Assembly (NCBI RefSeq): GCF_016862195.1
Contig: NZ_BOMM01000077.1
Span: 1-60,848 of the forward strand
Length of the DNA stretch: 60,848 nucleotides
From: Paractinoplanes ferrugineus
Lineage (GTDB): Bacteria; Actinomycetota; Actinomycetes; Mycobacteriales; Micromonosporaceae
Direction of reading: 5' to 3'
A model generated the notes under the pieces. That model ran no database searches. It was not told where the DNA came from and saw only the letters and a program-made list of their open reading frames with translations. The position numbers and the translations under genes are program-made. This document shows, one piece after another, positions 8,777 through 17,316 of this stretch (the first letter of the stretch is position 1; every line of letters begins with the position of its first letter).

Positions 8777-9988
8777 TCAAGGAGTTGGGAGCGCTCCCGC
8801 GTCGATCGCGTCGAGCACGTGGGTCGCGCCGCCGGCCGCCGCCGCGCTGGAGTCGAGGGCCGAGGCGATGATCCGGGTGCCGCCGCCGGCGCCGGCCACC
8901 GAGCGGGTGACCAACTCGCGCGAGGCGTCCGGGATGAGCCAGGGCGCGAGCACCGTGAAGTAGCCGCCGAGGGCGACGAACTCCGGGTTGATCAGGTTGG
9001 TGAGCATCGACAGGCCGTGGCCGAGATGCCGGCCGGTGGCGGCGAGGGCGTCGAGCACCCGGGCGTCGCCGGCCTTGGCCAGCCGATGTATCTCGTCGAC
9101 CTGCGGCCCGAACTCGGACGGCGACACGGTCGCCTCCGGTAACGCCCGGCGGATCAGCGCACCCAGCCCGGCGAGGGACTCGACGCAGCCGTGCCGGCCG
9201 CAGCCGCACAACGGGCCGGCCGGGTCGATCGGCAGGTGGCCGAACTCGCCGGCGAAGTTCCGGTTGCCCTGCAGCAGCCGCCCGTCGGCGATGATGCCGG
9301 CCCCGATGCCCGCCCCGCCGGCCAGATAGACCAGGTTGGCGCTGCCCTGGCCGCCGAACCGCTGCTCGGCGAGCACCGCGAGGTTGGCGTCGTTCTCCAC
9401 CAGCAGCGGGAAGGCCGGTTCCTGCAGGGCGCTGAGCAGCGACTTACGCAGGTCGACCTGGTGCCAGCCGAGGTTGGGGGCCAGCTCGATCACGCCGTCG
9501 GGGTCGACCAGGCCGGGCACCGCCACGGTCAGGCCGAGCACCCGGCGTTCCTCGCGGACCATCTTGGCGATCGCGCGCTTGGCCAGCGCGGCCAGCGAGG
9601 CGATGGCCGGGCCGGGGGCCGAGGAGGCGCCGGCGAACGAGCGGCGCCACGACAGCAGGCGCTCGCCGGCCAGGTCGAGGGCGACCGCGGTGAGGTAGTC
9701 GGCGTTGACCTCGAGGCCGATCGCCGCGTAGGGGGAGCCGTCCAGCACGAGCATCATCGCCGGCCGGCCGATGCTCTTCTCCGACATGCCGACCTCGCGC
9801 ACGAGCCGGCGCCCGATCAGGTCGGTGACGAGGCTCGACACGGTCGCCTTGTTGAGGCCGGTGGCGGCGGCGATGTTGGCGCGCGAGCAGGGCGCGTTGA
9901 TCCGCAGATGACGCAGCACGACGGCGAGGTTCGTCGCCCGTACGTCCGCGAAGTCCGCAGGTTGCGGCCCGCCGTCCTTGGTGAACAC
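8777..9988 (-). CDS. ROK-family transcriptional repressor
   Basis: A protein of 403 residues. The N-terminal winged helix-turn-helix (CSRANIAAATGLNKATVSSLV, about residues 35-55) is followed by a ROK sugar-kinase fold with ENDANLAVLAE (kinase-type Asp) and the zinc-binding CGCGRHGCVE motif. Members such as XylR and NagC bind DNA until a sugar is bound. I chose GTG9988 because AGGGG lies 6 nt upstream. TTG9991 is a close alternative. It is divergent from the sugar-transport operon and upstream of GH3 on the same strand, so it probably controls one or both. An XylR-like inverted repeat lies in the divergent gap. Confidence 0.88.
   Translation of the reverse strand: MFTKDGGPQPADFADVRATNLAVVLRHLRINAPCSRANIAAATGLNKATVSSLVTDLIGRRLVREVGMSEKSIGRPAMMLVLDGSPYAAIGLEVNADYLTAVALDLAGERLLSWRRSFAGASSAPGPAIASLAALAKRAIAKMVREERRVLGLTVAVPGLVDPDGVIELAPNLGWHQVDLRKSLLSALQEPAFPLLVENDANLAVLAEQRFGGQGSANLVYLAGGAGIGAGIIADGRLLQGNRNFAGEFGHLPIDPAGPLCGCGRHGCVESLAGLGALIRRALPEATVSPSEFGPQVDEIHRLAKAGDARVLDALAATGRHLGHGLSMLTNLINPEFVALGGYFTVLAPWLIPDASRELVTRSVAGAGGGTRIIASALDSSAAAAGGATHVLDAIDAGALPTP
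8786..8799. promoter_or_regulatory. CebR-like operator, 13 of 14 matching
   Basis: TGGGAGCGCTCCCG differs at one base from TGGGAGCGCTCCCA, the box bound by the cellobiose repressor CebR in Streptomyces. It overlaps the last codons of the ROK gene, about 30 bp upstream of the predicted GH3 -35 element. It therefore could act on GH3, or be chance within coding sequence. Confidence 0.5.
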
Positions 9989-10075
9989 CAATGGCCCCTG
10001 CCCCCGGTCCCATACCCTCGCCGCCCATCATGCCGCACCCCGGTGAGGGGTTGTGAGGTCGGATGGCCTCGGCTA

Positions 10076-10103
10076 CTTTGTTTGTTTAACGACCCAACTA
10101 AAG
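10076..10103. promoter_or_regulatory. XylR/ROK-like inverted repeat
   Basis: CTTTGTTTG and CAACTAAAG are inverted arms (7 of 9 pairs) separated by 10 bp. The core GTTTGTTTAA and the distal ACTAA have the spacing I remember for Bacillus XylR operators. The site is AT-rich in a GC-rich region and lies between the divergent ROK and solute-binding-protein genes, so it is a probable ROK operator. Confidence 0.6.
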
Positions 10104-10176
10104 GTTATCGATGTCTGGGCCGCGAAGGCAAACAAATTCGAATCCGGAAGTTCGTATCCCGGAAGGGAGTGACATA

Positions 10177-11868
10177 GTGAACCCTCTCGATGGAGTCCGT
10201 GCCGACCGTCGCCGGTTCCTGGAGTTGACCGGTCTCGGCGCGCTCGCGATCGCGGGGAGCGGGGTGCTGGCCGGGTGCGGCGACGCCAAGACCGGCGGCG
10301 GTCCGGGCACGACCGACAAGGGCCAGCTGGGCAAGATCCTCCCGGCGTACGTGCCGGCCACCGCGCTCACCCCGGACATCCCCGGTGTGGTGGGGGCGAA
10401 CGGCTTCACCTCGACGCCGGTGTTCCTCAAATACCCGGCCAGCCCCGTCACCACCGTGACCGGCGTCCCGGGCAAGGGCGGCTCCTACACGACGATGACC
10501 CCGCTGTGGGGCTCCATCCCGTCGTCGAAGGGCAACAGCTACTACGAGACGGTCAACGCGGCGCTCGGGGCCGACCTCAAGATGCAGCCGGCCGACGGGG
10601 TCAACTACGAGAAGATCCTGCCGCCGCTGTTCGCCGGCAACAAGCTGCCCGACTGGATGATGATCCCGAGCTGGAACATGGGCAACCTCGGTTTCGCCGA
10701 CGCCGTCAACAAGTTCGCCGACCTCGGGCCCTACCTGTCCGGCGACGCCATCAAGGCGTACCCGAACCTGGCCGCCATCCCGACCGCCGCCTGGCAGTCC
10801 TGCATCTGGAACGGCAAGTTGTTCGGCCTGCCGACGTTCTACAGCGGCGCCACCGCCGGCGGGGCCCTCTTCTTCCGCAAGGACATCTTCGAGAAGGAGG
10901 GCATCAACCCCGACAGCATCAAGTCGCCGGCCGACCTCGAAGGCATCGCCAAGCAGCTCACCGACCCCAAGGCGGGGCAGTGGGCGTTCGGTGACTTCTT
11001 CGACTACATGGCCCACGTCTTCCACTACCCGGGCGACCCGTACCGGTGGTCGGTCGACTCCAGCGGCAAGGTCGTCAACCGCTACGAGATGCCCGAGTAC
11101 CTCGAGGCCCTCAACTGGTTCGCCAAGCAGGCCAAGGCCGGTTACGTGCACCCGGACGCCCTGGCCGGCAAGAAGGAGGAGGGCAAGCAGCGCTTCTGGA
11201 GCGGCAAGGAGGTCATCACCGGCGACGGCACCGGCAGCTGGACCGGCGCCGACGAGGAGTCCGGCCGGGCCGCCAACCCCGCCTACGTCAAGGCCGCCTT
11301 CAAGCTGCTGGCCAACGACGGCAAGCCGGCCATGCCGATGAACCCGGCCGCCAGCATGTACTCCTTCCTCAACGGCAAGCTCAGCGCCGACCAGATCAAG
11401 GAATGCCTGTCGATCGCGAACTACCTGGCCGCGCCGTACGGCTCGACCGAGTGGCTCACCGTCAACTTCGGCAAGCAGGGCCTCGACTACACCATCAAGG
11501 ACGGCAACCCCCAGCTGACCGAGAAGGGCAGCAAGGAGGTCGCGCAGACCTACCAGTTCCTGGTCACGCCGATCACCCCGGTGCCGGTGAACCCCGGGCA
11601 CGAGCAGGTGGCGAAGGACTACGCGGCCTGGGAGGCCGACATGGTGAAGTACGCGACGAAGCCGTCGTTCTACGGCATGAACATCACCGAACCGGCCCAG
11701 TACGCGAACCTCAACCAGCCGATGGTCGACGTCTCGCAGGACGTCCGGTACGGCCGTAAGCCGATCTCCGCCTTCCAGGACGCCCTCGCGACCTGGCGCA
11801 GCTCGGGCGGCAACGAACTGCGCAAGTTCTACGAGGACGTCAAGAACAAGTACGGAACGGGTCAGTGA
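10177..11868 (+). CDS. Oligosaccharide ABC transporter solute-binding lipoprotein
   Basis: A protein of 563 residues. The N-terminus has an arginine cluster (residues 11-13, RRRF) before a hydrophobic stretch and the lipobox LAGC (Cys34), so Tat-type export and lipid anchoring are likely. The mature part is a large periplasmic-binding-protein fold of the LipO/YtcQ kind that works with LplB/LplC-type permeases for oligosaccharides. I chose GTG10177 because GGAAGGGAG is 7 nt upstream. ATG10111 would add an atypical leader. It is the first gene of an operon and its stop overlaps the next start as GTGA. Confidence 0.85.
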   Translation: MNPLDGVRADRRRFLELTGLGALAIAGSGVLAGCGDAKTGGGPGTTDKGQLGKILPAYVPATALTPDIPGVVGANGFTSTPVFLKYPASPVTTVTGVPGKGGSYTTMTPLWGSIPSSKGNSYYETVNAALGADLKMQPADGVNYEKILPPLFAGNKLPDWMMIPSWNMGNLGFADAVNKFADLGPYLSGDAIKAYPNLAAIPTAAWQSCIWNGKLFGLPTFYSGATAGGALFFRKDIFEKEGINPDSIKSPADLEGIAKQLTDPKAGQWAFGDFFDYMAHVFHYPGDPYRWSVDSSGKVVNRYEMPEYLEALNWFAKQAKAGYVHPDALAGKKEEGKQRFWSGKEVITGDGTGSWTGADEESGRAANPAYVKAAFKLLANDGKPAMPMNPAASMYSFLNGKLSADQIKECLSIANYLAAPYGSTEWLTVNFGKQGLDYTIKDGNPQLTEKGSKEVAQTYQFLVTPITPVPVNPGHEQVAKDYAAWEADMVKYATKPSFYGMNITEPAQYANLNQPMVDVSQDVRYGRKPISAFQDALATWRSSGGNELRKFYEDVKNKYGTGQ

Positions 11869-12845
11869 CAGCTCTTCACGAAGCGCCACCCACCGCCTCG
11901 GCGCGGCCCAGCCGCGCCGAGGCGCGCACCCTGAAGAAAGCCGACCGGCGGCGCCGGTTCCTGCGTGACCGCGCGCTGGTCGTGATGACGCTGCCGGCGA
12001 TCGCGCTGGTGCTCGTCTTCAACTACGCGCCGATGTTCGGCACCGCGACGGCGTTCCAGACCTACAGCATCTACGCCGGCTTCTGGCACAGCCCGTGGAG
12101 CGGGCTCGACACGTTCCGGCGGCTGTTCGGCGACCCGCTGTTCTGGTCGGCCTTCGAGAACACGCTGACGCTCAGTCTCGTCCAGCTGGTGCTGTTCTTC
12201 CCGGTGCCGATCCTGCTCGCCATCCTGCTGAACTCGGTGCTGAGCACCAAGGTGCGCACGTTCGTGCAGTCGGTGGTCTACCTGCCGCACTTCTTCTCGT
12301 GGGTGCTCGCGATCACGATCTTCCAGCAGATGCTCGGCGGGGCGGGCGCGCTCAACCAGTTCCTGCGCTCGCACGACCTCGGCACGTGGGACATCATGAC
12401 CAACCCGGACACCTTCAAGCTGCTGGTCACCGCCCAGGTGGTCTGGAAGGAGGCGGGCTGGGGCATCATCGTCTTCCTGGCCGCGCTGGCCGCCATCGAC
12501 CAGCAGCTCTTCGAGGCGGCCGCGGTCGACGGGGCGGGCCGGTGGCGGCGGCTGTGGCACATCACGCTGCCCGGCATCCGCGGCATCGTCGTGCTCATGC
12601 TCGTCCTGCAACTCGGCAACGTGCTCACCGTCGGCTTCGAGCAGATGCTGATCCAGCGCCTCGCGGTCGGCCGGGACGCCTCCGAAGTGCTCGACACCTA
12701 CGCCTACTACTACGGCGTGGTCAACGCGAACTTCAGCATCGGGGCGGCGGCATCGCTGTTCAAGGGCCTCCTCTCGCTGATTCTCATTCTCACCGCCAAC
12801 AAGGTGGCCCACCTGTTCGGCGAGGACGGACTGTACCGGCGATGA
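11865..12845 (+). CDS. CUT1 sugar ABC permease, LplB-like
   Basis: A protein of 326 residues with six predicted membrane helices. The cytoplasmic coupling loop reads EAAAVDGAGRWRRLWHITLPGI, the EAA motif that docks the ATPase. The N-terminal basic tail is cytoplasmic. It forms a heterodimeric channel with the next permease. The start GTG11865 overlaps the binding-protein stop by 4 bp, so it is probably translationally coupled. No ATPase gene occurs in the operon, as in actinobacterial systems that share one MsiK-type ATPase. Confidence 0.88.
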   Translation: MTALHEAPPTASARPSRAEARTLKKADRRRRFLRDRALVVMTLPAIALVLVFNYAPMFGTATAFQTYSIYAGFWHSPWSGLDTFRRLFGDPLFWSAFENTLTLSLVQLVLFFPVPILLAILLNSVLSTKVRTFVQSVVYLPHFFSWVLAITIFQQMLGGAGALNQFLRSHDLGTWDIMTNPDTFKLLVTAQVVWKEAGWGIIVFLAALAAIDQQLFEAAAVDGAGRWRRLWHITLPGIRGIVVLMLVLQLGNVLTVGFEQMLIQRLAVGRDASEVLDTYAYYYGVVNANFSIGAAASLFKGLLSLILILTANKVAHLFGEDGLYRR

Positions 12846-13789
12846 CTGCCACCGCACTGGCCCGCGCGGCCGAGAAGACCCGCCGCAACCGCAACCGGCC
12901 CCCCTGGGAGGAGCCACCGACCGCGGCCGGGCAGGCCGGCAAGGGCGCGGTCCTGGCGTTCATCGTCCTGGTCGTGCTCATCCCGCTCTACATGGTCGTG
13001 CTGACCAGCCTGTCGACCCAGGGTTCGATCAACCAGGCCGGCGGAATGGTGCTGGTGCCGCACGGCATCACCGTCGAGGCGTACCACCAGATCTTCACCA
13101 ACAACCTGGTGATCAGCTCGCTGATCGCGAGCCTCGGCATCACCGCCGTCGGCACGCTGCTCTCGGTGGTGGTGACGGTCCTCTGCGCGTACGGCCTGTC
13201 CCGCTACCGCTCGTGGGGCCACCGCCCGATCCTGATGCTGCTGGTCGTCACGATGTTCTTCAACGGCGGCCTGATCCCCACCTTCATGGTGGTGGCCGGA
13301 CTCGGCGGTTACGACAACTTCTGGGCGCTGATCCTGCCCAGCGCGGTGAGCGTGTTCAACATCCTGGTGATGCGCGGCTTCTTCGCCAACACGTCACGCG
13401 ACCTGATCGACGCGGCCTACGTCGACGGGGCCGGCGAATGGCGGATCCTCACCCGGATCGTCCTGCCCACGTCGCGGGCCGTGGTCGCGGTGATCTCGCT
13501 GTTCTACGCGGTCGGCTACTGGAACACGTTCTTCAACGCGCTGCTCTATCTGCCGGACAACCAGAAGTGGCCGCTCCAGCTGGTCATCTACACGTACACC
13601 CTGCAGGGCAACCCGATGCCGGGCATGGGTGTCACCCAGACCGGCACGTACCTCGGCGCCCAGCAGATCGCCCCGCTCTCCATCCAGATGGCGGTGGTGA
13701 CCCTGACCCTGATCCCGATCCTGATCATCTACCCGTTCGTGCAGCGGCACTTCGCCAAGGGCATGCTCCTCGGCGCGGTCAAGGGATGA
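12842..13789 (+). CDS. CUT1 sugar ABC permease, LplC/YtcP-like
   Basis: A protein of 315 residues with six predicted helices after a basic, proline-containing cytoplasmic tail. The EAA loop reads DAAYVDGAGEWRILTRIVLP. It is the partner of the upstream permease, and its ATG overlaps that gene's stop as ATGA. The two permeases and the binding protein together form one importer, most likely for the beta-linked oligosaccharide hydrolysed by the next gene product. Confidence 0.88.
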   Translation: MTATALARAAEKTRRNRNRPPWEEPPTAAGQAGKGAVLAFIVLVVLIPLYMVVLTSLSTQGSINQAGGMVLVPHGITVEAYHQIFTNNLVISSLIASLGITAVGTLLSVVVTVLCAYGLSRYRSWGHRPILMLLVVTMFFNGGLIPTFMVVAGLGGYDNFWALILPSAVSVFNILVMRGFFANTSRDLIDAAYVDGAGEWRILTRIVLPTSRAVVAVISLFYAVGYWNTFFNALLYLPDNQKWPLQLVIYTYTLQGNPMPGMGVTQTGTYLGAQQIAPLSIQMAVVTLTLIPILIIYPFVQRHFAKGMLLGAVKG

Positions 13790-15339
13790 TCCGGTTCGGC
13801 GGCGACTACAACCCGGAGCAGTGGCCCCCGTCGGTGTGGGCCGACGATGTGGACCTGATGCTCCGGGCCGGCGTCAACCTGGTCACGGTCGGCGTCTTCG
13901 CCTGGTCGCGCCTGGAGCCCGCGCCGGGGTCGTTCGATTTCGGGTGGCTCGACGAGGTGCTCGACCTGCTTCAGGGCGCCGGGATCGGGGTGTGTCTGGC
14001 GACTCCCACCGCTTCACCGCCACCGTGGTTCTCTTCCGAGATGCCACAGAACCGTGATGGTGTACGGCTGTCGTACGGTTCCCGGGACACCTATTGCGTG
14101 AACGCCCCGTCCTACGCGGCGGCCTCCGCGCGGATCGTCGATGCCCTCGCCACCCGGTACGCCGCACATCCCGCGGTGCGGCTCTGGCATGTCCACAACG
14201 AGTACGGCACGACCTGTTACTGCGACCATTGCGCCGTGGCCTTCCGGCACTGGCTGGCCGCCCGCTATTCGGACGTCGCGGTGCTCAATGAGGCGTGGAC
14301 CACCGACTTCTGGTCCCAGCGTTACGCGTCCTTCGACCAGGTCCGCCCCCCGCGCGCCACCCAGTACCTGGGCAACCCGGCCCACCTGCTCGACTACCGC
14401 CGCTTCGGCTCCGACGCGATGCTGGCGCACTACCTCGCCCAGAAGGCCCGGCTCGCCGCGTCGCCGGCCCCGGTCACCACGAACTTCGCCCTCGGCGGCT
14501 GGGTGCCGGTCGATCACGCCCGGTGGGCCCGCGAGGTCGACGTGGTGGCCATCGACGACTACCCGGAAACCCTGGCCGACCGCGCCTTCGCCGCCGACCT
14601 GGCCCGCGGCTGGGCCCGCGGCGGCCCCTGGATGCTGATGGAACACGCGCCGTCGCCGGCGGCCCGCGAGATCGCCGAGCCGTACCTCGCCCGGGGCGCC
14701 ACCGGCATCCTCTACTTCCAGTGGCGGGCCAGCCGCGGCGGCGCCGAGCAGTGGCACCCGGCGATGGTCCCGCATGCCGGTCCGGAGACCCCCGTCTTCC
14801 GCGAGATCTGTGCGCTCGGCGCTGCGCTGCGAGGCCGCGCCCCGACAGTCGTGACCGCCCGGACCGCCCTGCTCTACGACGAGCCGACGATGTGGGCCCT
14901 GCAGGCCCCGCACCTGCCCGCGCACCCCGACTACGACCGGACCGTCCGTCGCTGGCACCGAGCCCTGGGCGCCCCGGTCGACGTGCTGCCGCCGGGCGCG
15001 CCGCTGGCCGGTTACGACCTGGTCGTGGCGCCCCAGCTCTACCTGCTGTCGGCGGCCCACCACCGGGCCCTGCGCGACTACGTGCGCGGTGGCGGCCGGC
15101 TCGTCCTCACCCACGGCACCGCCCTGGTCGACGACCACTGCCGGGTCACGCCGGGCGCACTGGACGACCTGCTCGGCGTCCGCGTCATCGACCCGTGGAC
15201 CGGCGCCCTCGACCGCCCCACCGCCGAGCCGGCCCCGTCCGTGCTCGAGAACCACTACGGCGCCGGCACGGTCCGCTACCTGCCCGCCGACCTCGACGAT
15301 CTCGATGCGACACTGCGGACGTGGCCCCGACCCTCGTGA
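13786..15339 (+). CDS. GH42 beta-galactosidase, short form
   Basis: A protein of 517 residues, cytoplasmic. The barrel begins RFGGDYNPEQWP, which is diagnostic for GH42. The acid/base Glu139 lies in WHVHNEYG and the probable nucleophile Glu286 in LMEHAPS. Cys104, Cys144, Cys146 and Cys149 match the family's zinc cluster. The trimerisation domain follows. Typical members have 650-700 residues, so the C-terminal domain is reduced or absent, and the reading frame ends in a natural overlap (GTGA) with the next gene. The start ATG13786 overlaps the permease stop as ATGA. It probably hydrolyses galactosides, or related sugars, brought in by the linked transporter. Confidence 0.88.
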   Translation: MIRFGGDYNPEQWPPSVWADDVDLMLRAGVNLVTVGVFAWSRLEPAPGSFDFGWLDEVLDLLQGAGIGVCLATPTASPPPWFSSEMPQNRDGVRLSYGSRDTYCVNAPSYAAASARIVDALATRYAAHPAVRLWHVHNEYGTTCYCDHCAVAFRHWLAARYSDVAVLNEAWTTDFWSQRYASFDQVRPPRATQYLGNPAHLLDYRRFGSDAMLAHYLAQKARLAASPAPVTTNFALGGWVPVDHARWAREVDVVAIDDYPETLADRAFAADLARGWARGGPWMLMEHAPSPAAREIAEPYLARGATGILYFQWRASRGGAEQWHPAMVPHAGPETPVFREICALGAALRGRAPTVVTARTALLYDEPTMWALQAPHLPAHPDYDRTVRRWHRALGAPVDVLPPGAPLAGYDLVVAPQLYLLSAAHHRALRDYVRGGGRLVLTHGTALVDDHCRVTPGALDDLLGVRVIDPWTGALDRPTAEPAPSVLENHYGAGTVRYLPADLDDLDATLRTWPRPS

Positions 15340-16046
15340 CGGTGCCCCGACTCGGCCTCACCGGTTGGGTCGTCGTACTGCTCGCCATCGGCTACTCGGC
15401 GATGCTGGCCCTGGTCGGCCATCGGGCGTACGCGGTGCTGCGGTCCGTGCGGCCCATTGACCCGGACGCGCTGGTCGCCTTCTACCGGGCCGACGTGGTC
15501 CGCAAACTCGGCCTGCTGCTCCCACCCGCCCTGCTGCCGCTGGTGGTGCCCCAGCTGCGGCCCGCGCACCTGGGGCTCACCTGGCCGCACGCCGCCGGCG
15601 ACCGGCTCCGCTTCTTCGTCGAGCTCGCCGTGCTGATCGTCGCCGGCGGCCTCTGGTGGCGGCGGCAGGCCCGGCGCGGGGAACCGGTGCCCCGCCCGGC
15701 CCGCCTGGAAGTGCTGGTCCCCGCGACCCGGGCCGAGCACCGGTGGGCGTGGGCGGCCTCGATCAGCGCCGGGGTCGGCGAAGAGCTCATGTTCCGCGGC
15801 CTGCTCGTCCTCGCCGGCCTGGCGGCCGGGCTGCCCCCGGTCGCCGCGGCGCCGGCCGCCAGTGTCCTGTTCGGCGCCGCCCACCTCTACCAGGGCCGCT
15901 CCGGCATGCTCGGGACCGCCGGGCTGGGCCTGGTGTTGTGCTACTTCTACCTGCCCACCGGCAGTCTGCTGTTCCCGATCGTGCTGCACGTCCGGCTCGA
16001 CCTGCGCGCGCTGGTGATGGTCCCGACCCCCGTCAGCCGCTCCTGA
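15336..16046 (+). CDS. CPBP-family intramembrane metalloprotease-like protein
   Basis: A protein of 236 residues with about six hydrophobic segments. It carries the CPBP (Abi) motifs EELMFRG and FGAAHLYQG and a third His (IVLHVRLDL), the residues proposed to hold the metal and catalytic Glu of Rce1-like proteases. Bacterial members are linked to bacteriocin immunity or membrane-protein turnover, with few known substrates. Its GTG start overlaps the GH42 stop by 4 bp, so it is the last gene of the sugar operon. What it does there is unclear. Confidence 0.75.
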   Translation: MTVPRLGLTGWVVVLLAIGYSAMLALVGHRAYAVLRSVRPIDPDALVAFYRADVVRKLGLLLPPALLPLVVPQLRPAHLGLTWPHAAGDRLRFFVELAVLIVAGGLWWRRQARRGEPVPRPARLEVLVPATRAEHRWAWAASISAGVGEELMFRGLLVLAGLAAGLPPVAAAPAASVLFGAAHLYQGRSGMLGTAGLGLVLCYFYLPTGSLLFPIVLHVRLDLRALVMVPTPVSRS

Positions 16047-16500
16047 ACCACCCGGTGTCGTCAGCTTCGGCCTCGCGCCTGCGGTAGAACGGCTCGGAGA
16101 ACGGTGGATCGAACCGTTCTTGTCCAACGTGGATCGTCACCGCCTGGGCCACGGCACACCATTCGCCGGCCCACAGCCTCCCGAGCCGCAGCACCGCGGG
16201 CCGGGTGCCGTCGGCGAGCGTGACGGCGGGCGTGGTGCCGGCGGGAGCCTCGCCGAAGACGAGCCACCACGTCGCCACGCCACCCCATTCGCCGCCCCGT
16301 GCCTGCGGCCGAGCCAGTCCGCTCCACCGGATCCAGTCGTCCTCGGCGGGCCGATGGGAGCCGTCCTGCTCCGCCTGGAACTGCACGTCGCCGAGGTCCC
16401 GCCAGAAGCCGTCCCCGCGCCACTGCAGCCACCAGCCGAAACCGGGCAGCCGCAGGGTCGTGACGCCGTCGTCGAAAGGTCCGACATCCCGGGTGCCCAT
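16033..16500 (-). CDS. Hypothetical protein, tryptophan-rich
   Basis: A protein of 155 residues that I do not recognise. It is soluble, rich in Trp and Gly (LPGFGWWLQWRGDGFW), and has no signal peptide or membrane segment. Support for a real gene is the start ATG16500 with a GGAGG ribosome binding site 4 nt upstream. Its 3' end overlaps the convergent CPBP gene by 14 bp. Confidence 0.55.
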   Translation of the reverse strand: MGTRDVGPFDDGVTTLRLPGFGWWLQWRGDGFWRDLGDVQFQAEQDGSHRPAEDDWIRWSGLARPQARGGEWGGVATWWLVFGEAPAGTTPAVTLADGTRPAVLRLGRLWAGEWCAVAQAVTIHVGQERFDPPFSEPFYRRREAEADDTGWFRSG

Positions 16501-16583
16501 GCGACCTCCGCCGTACGCCGCGCTTCTGATGATCAAATTAGCCCGGCGAGGGCCTGCCGGCCTGTCGATCGGACGTCTCCACC

Positions 16584-16847
16584 ATGCATCTGCTGGTACT
16601 CGGCGGCACCCGTTTCGTGGGTCGCGCCGTCGTCGACCACGCCTTGGCCATCGGCGCCGAGGTCACTCTCGGCAACCGGGCCGGACCGCCCCGCAGTGGT
16701 ACCCCGACGTGGAAACCGTGCTCGGTGACCGAACCCTCGGCCGGCCGCCGGTTCGACCTGGCCCCGGGCGGCTGGACCGACCACGCGGCCGGCGGTCAGG
16801 AGCCGTTGTCCCCGGCGGACGAGGCGCGGCTGCTGGCCGGCCGCTGA
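16584..16847 (+). pseudogene. Remnant of an NAD-dependent epimerase/reductase
   Basis: An open frame of 87 residues. Residues 1-30 (MHLLVLGGTRFVGRAVVDHA) are a Rossmann-fold N-terminus with the GGTxFVG nucleotide-binding loop. After that the family-like continuation (APQWYPDVETVLGDR) appears in another frame, which points to a frameshift. The end (PLSPADEARLLAGR) resembles the normal C-terminus of a roughly 330-residue protein. The middle ~240 residues are gone. It reads as an internally deleted, frameshifted relic that is probably non-functional. Confidence 0.65.
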
Positions 16848-16896
16848 GCGGTACGTGGGTCCGGCGACGGCGAGACCGACGGACTTGCGTCGGCTG

Positions 16897-16916
16897 CTAG
16901 TCTGAATTCAGACTAG
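16897..16916. promoter_or_regulatory. 20-bp palindromic PadR operator
   Basis: CTAGTCTGAATTCAGACTAG is a perfect 20-bp palindrome 40 bp before the padR-like start. Another half-site, GACTAG, lies at 16929-16934. PadR repressors usually control their own operon from such sites. Confidence 0.75.
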
Positions 16917-16956
16917 TACATTCCTTGGACTAGCCGGGAATGTGAGGAGGTGCGCC

Positions 16957-17316
16957 GTGGTGGAGCCTGATCCGGCCGGGGGATGGCTGCGCGGGGCACT
17001 GGAGCTCGCCGTCCTGGCCGTCCTGTCGGAGGGCGACCGGCACGGCTACGCGCTGGCTCAGCGCCTCGCCGAGCACGAGGTCGGCCAGGTCAAAGGGGGC
17101 GCGCTCTATCCCGTGCTCGGCCGGCTCGAGGCGGCCGGGGCGGTGGCCGCCGACTGGCAGCCGGGGGAGGGCGGCCCGGGGCGGAAGGTCTACGCGATCA
17201 CCCCCGCGGGCCGCGGTCGCCTCGCCGCCGAGCGCGTCCAGTGGCGGGCTTTCGCCACGGCGTTCGATCGCATGCTCACCGTGTCGGCGAAGGGGGCTCC
17301 TGATGGTCGAGACTGA
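16957..17316 (+). CDS. PadR-family transcriptional regulator
   Basis: A protein of 119 residues, a single winged helix-turn-helix of the short PadR class (LAVLAVLSEGDRHGYALAQR; GALYPVLGRLEAAGAV; KVYAITPAGR). Start GTG16957 follows AGGAGG by 6 nt; the earlier in-frame GTG16942 would overlap that ribosome binding site. It overlaps the next gene by 14 bp, and the palindrome upstream suggests autoregulation. Confidence 0.85.
   Translation: MVEPDPAGGWLRGALELAVLAVLSEGDRHGYALAQRLAEHEVGQVKGGALYPVLGRLEAAGAVAADWQPGEGGPGRKVYAITPAGRGRLAAERVQWRAFATAFDRMLTVSAKGAPDGRD

Noticed and set aside
10105..11889. Open frame of 594 codons opposite the solute-binding-protein gene
   Set aside because: Shadow; low-complexity Val/Gly/Arg sequence, and the plus-strand gene has a lipobox and operon context.
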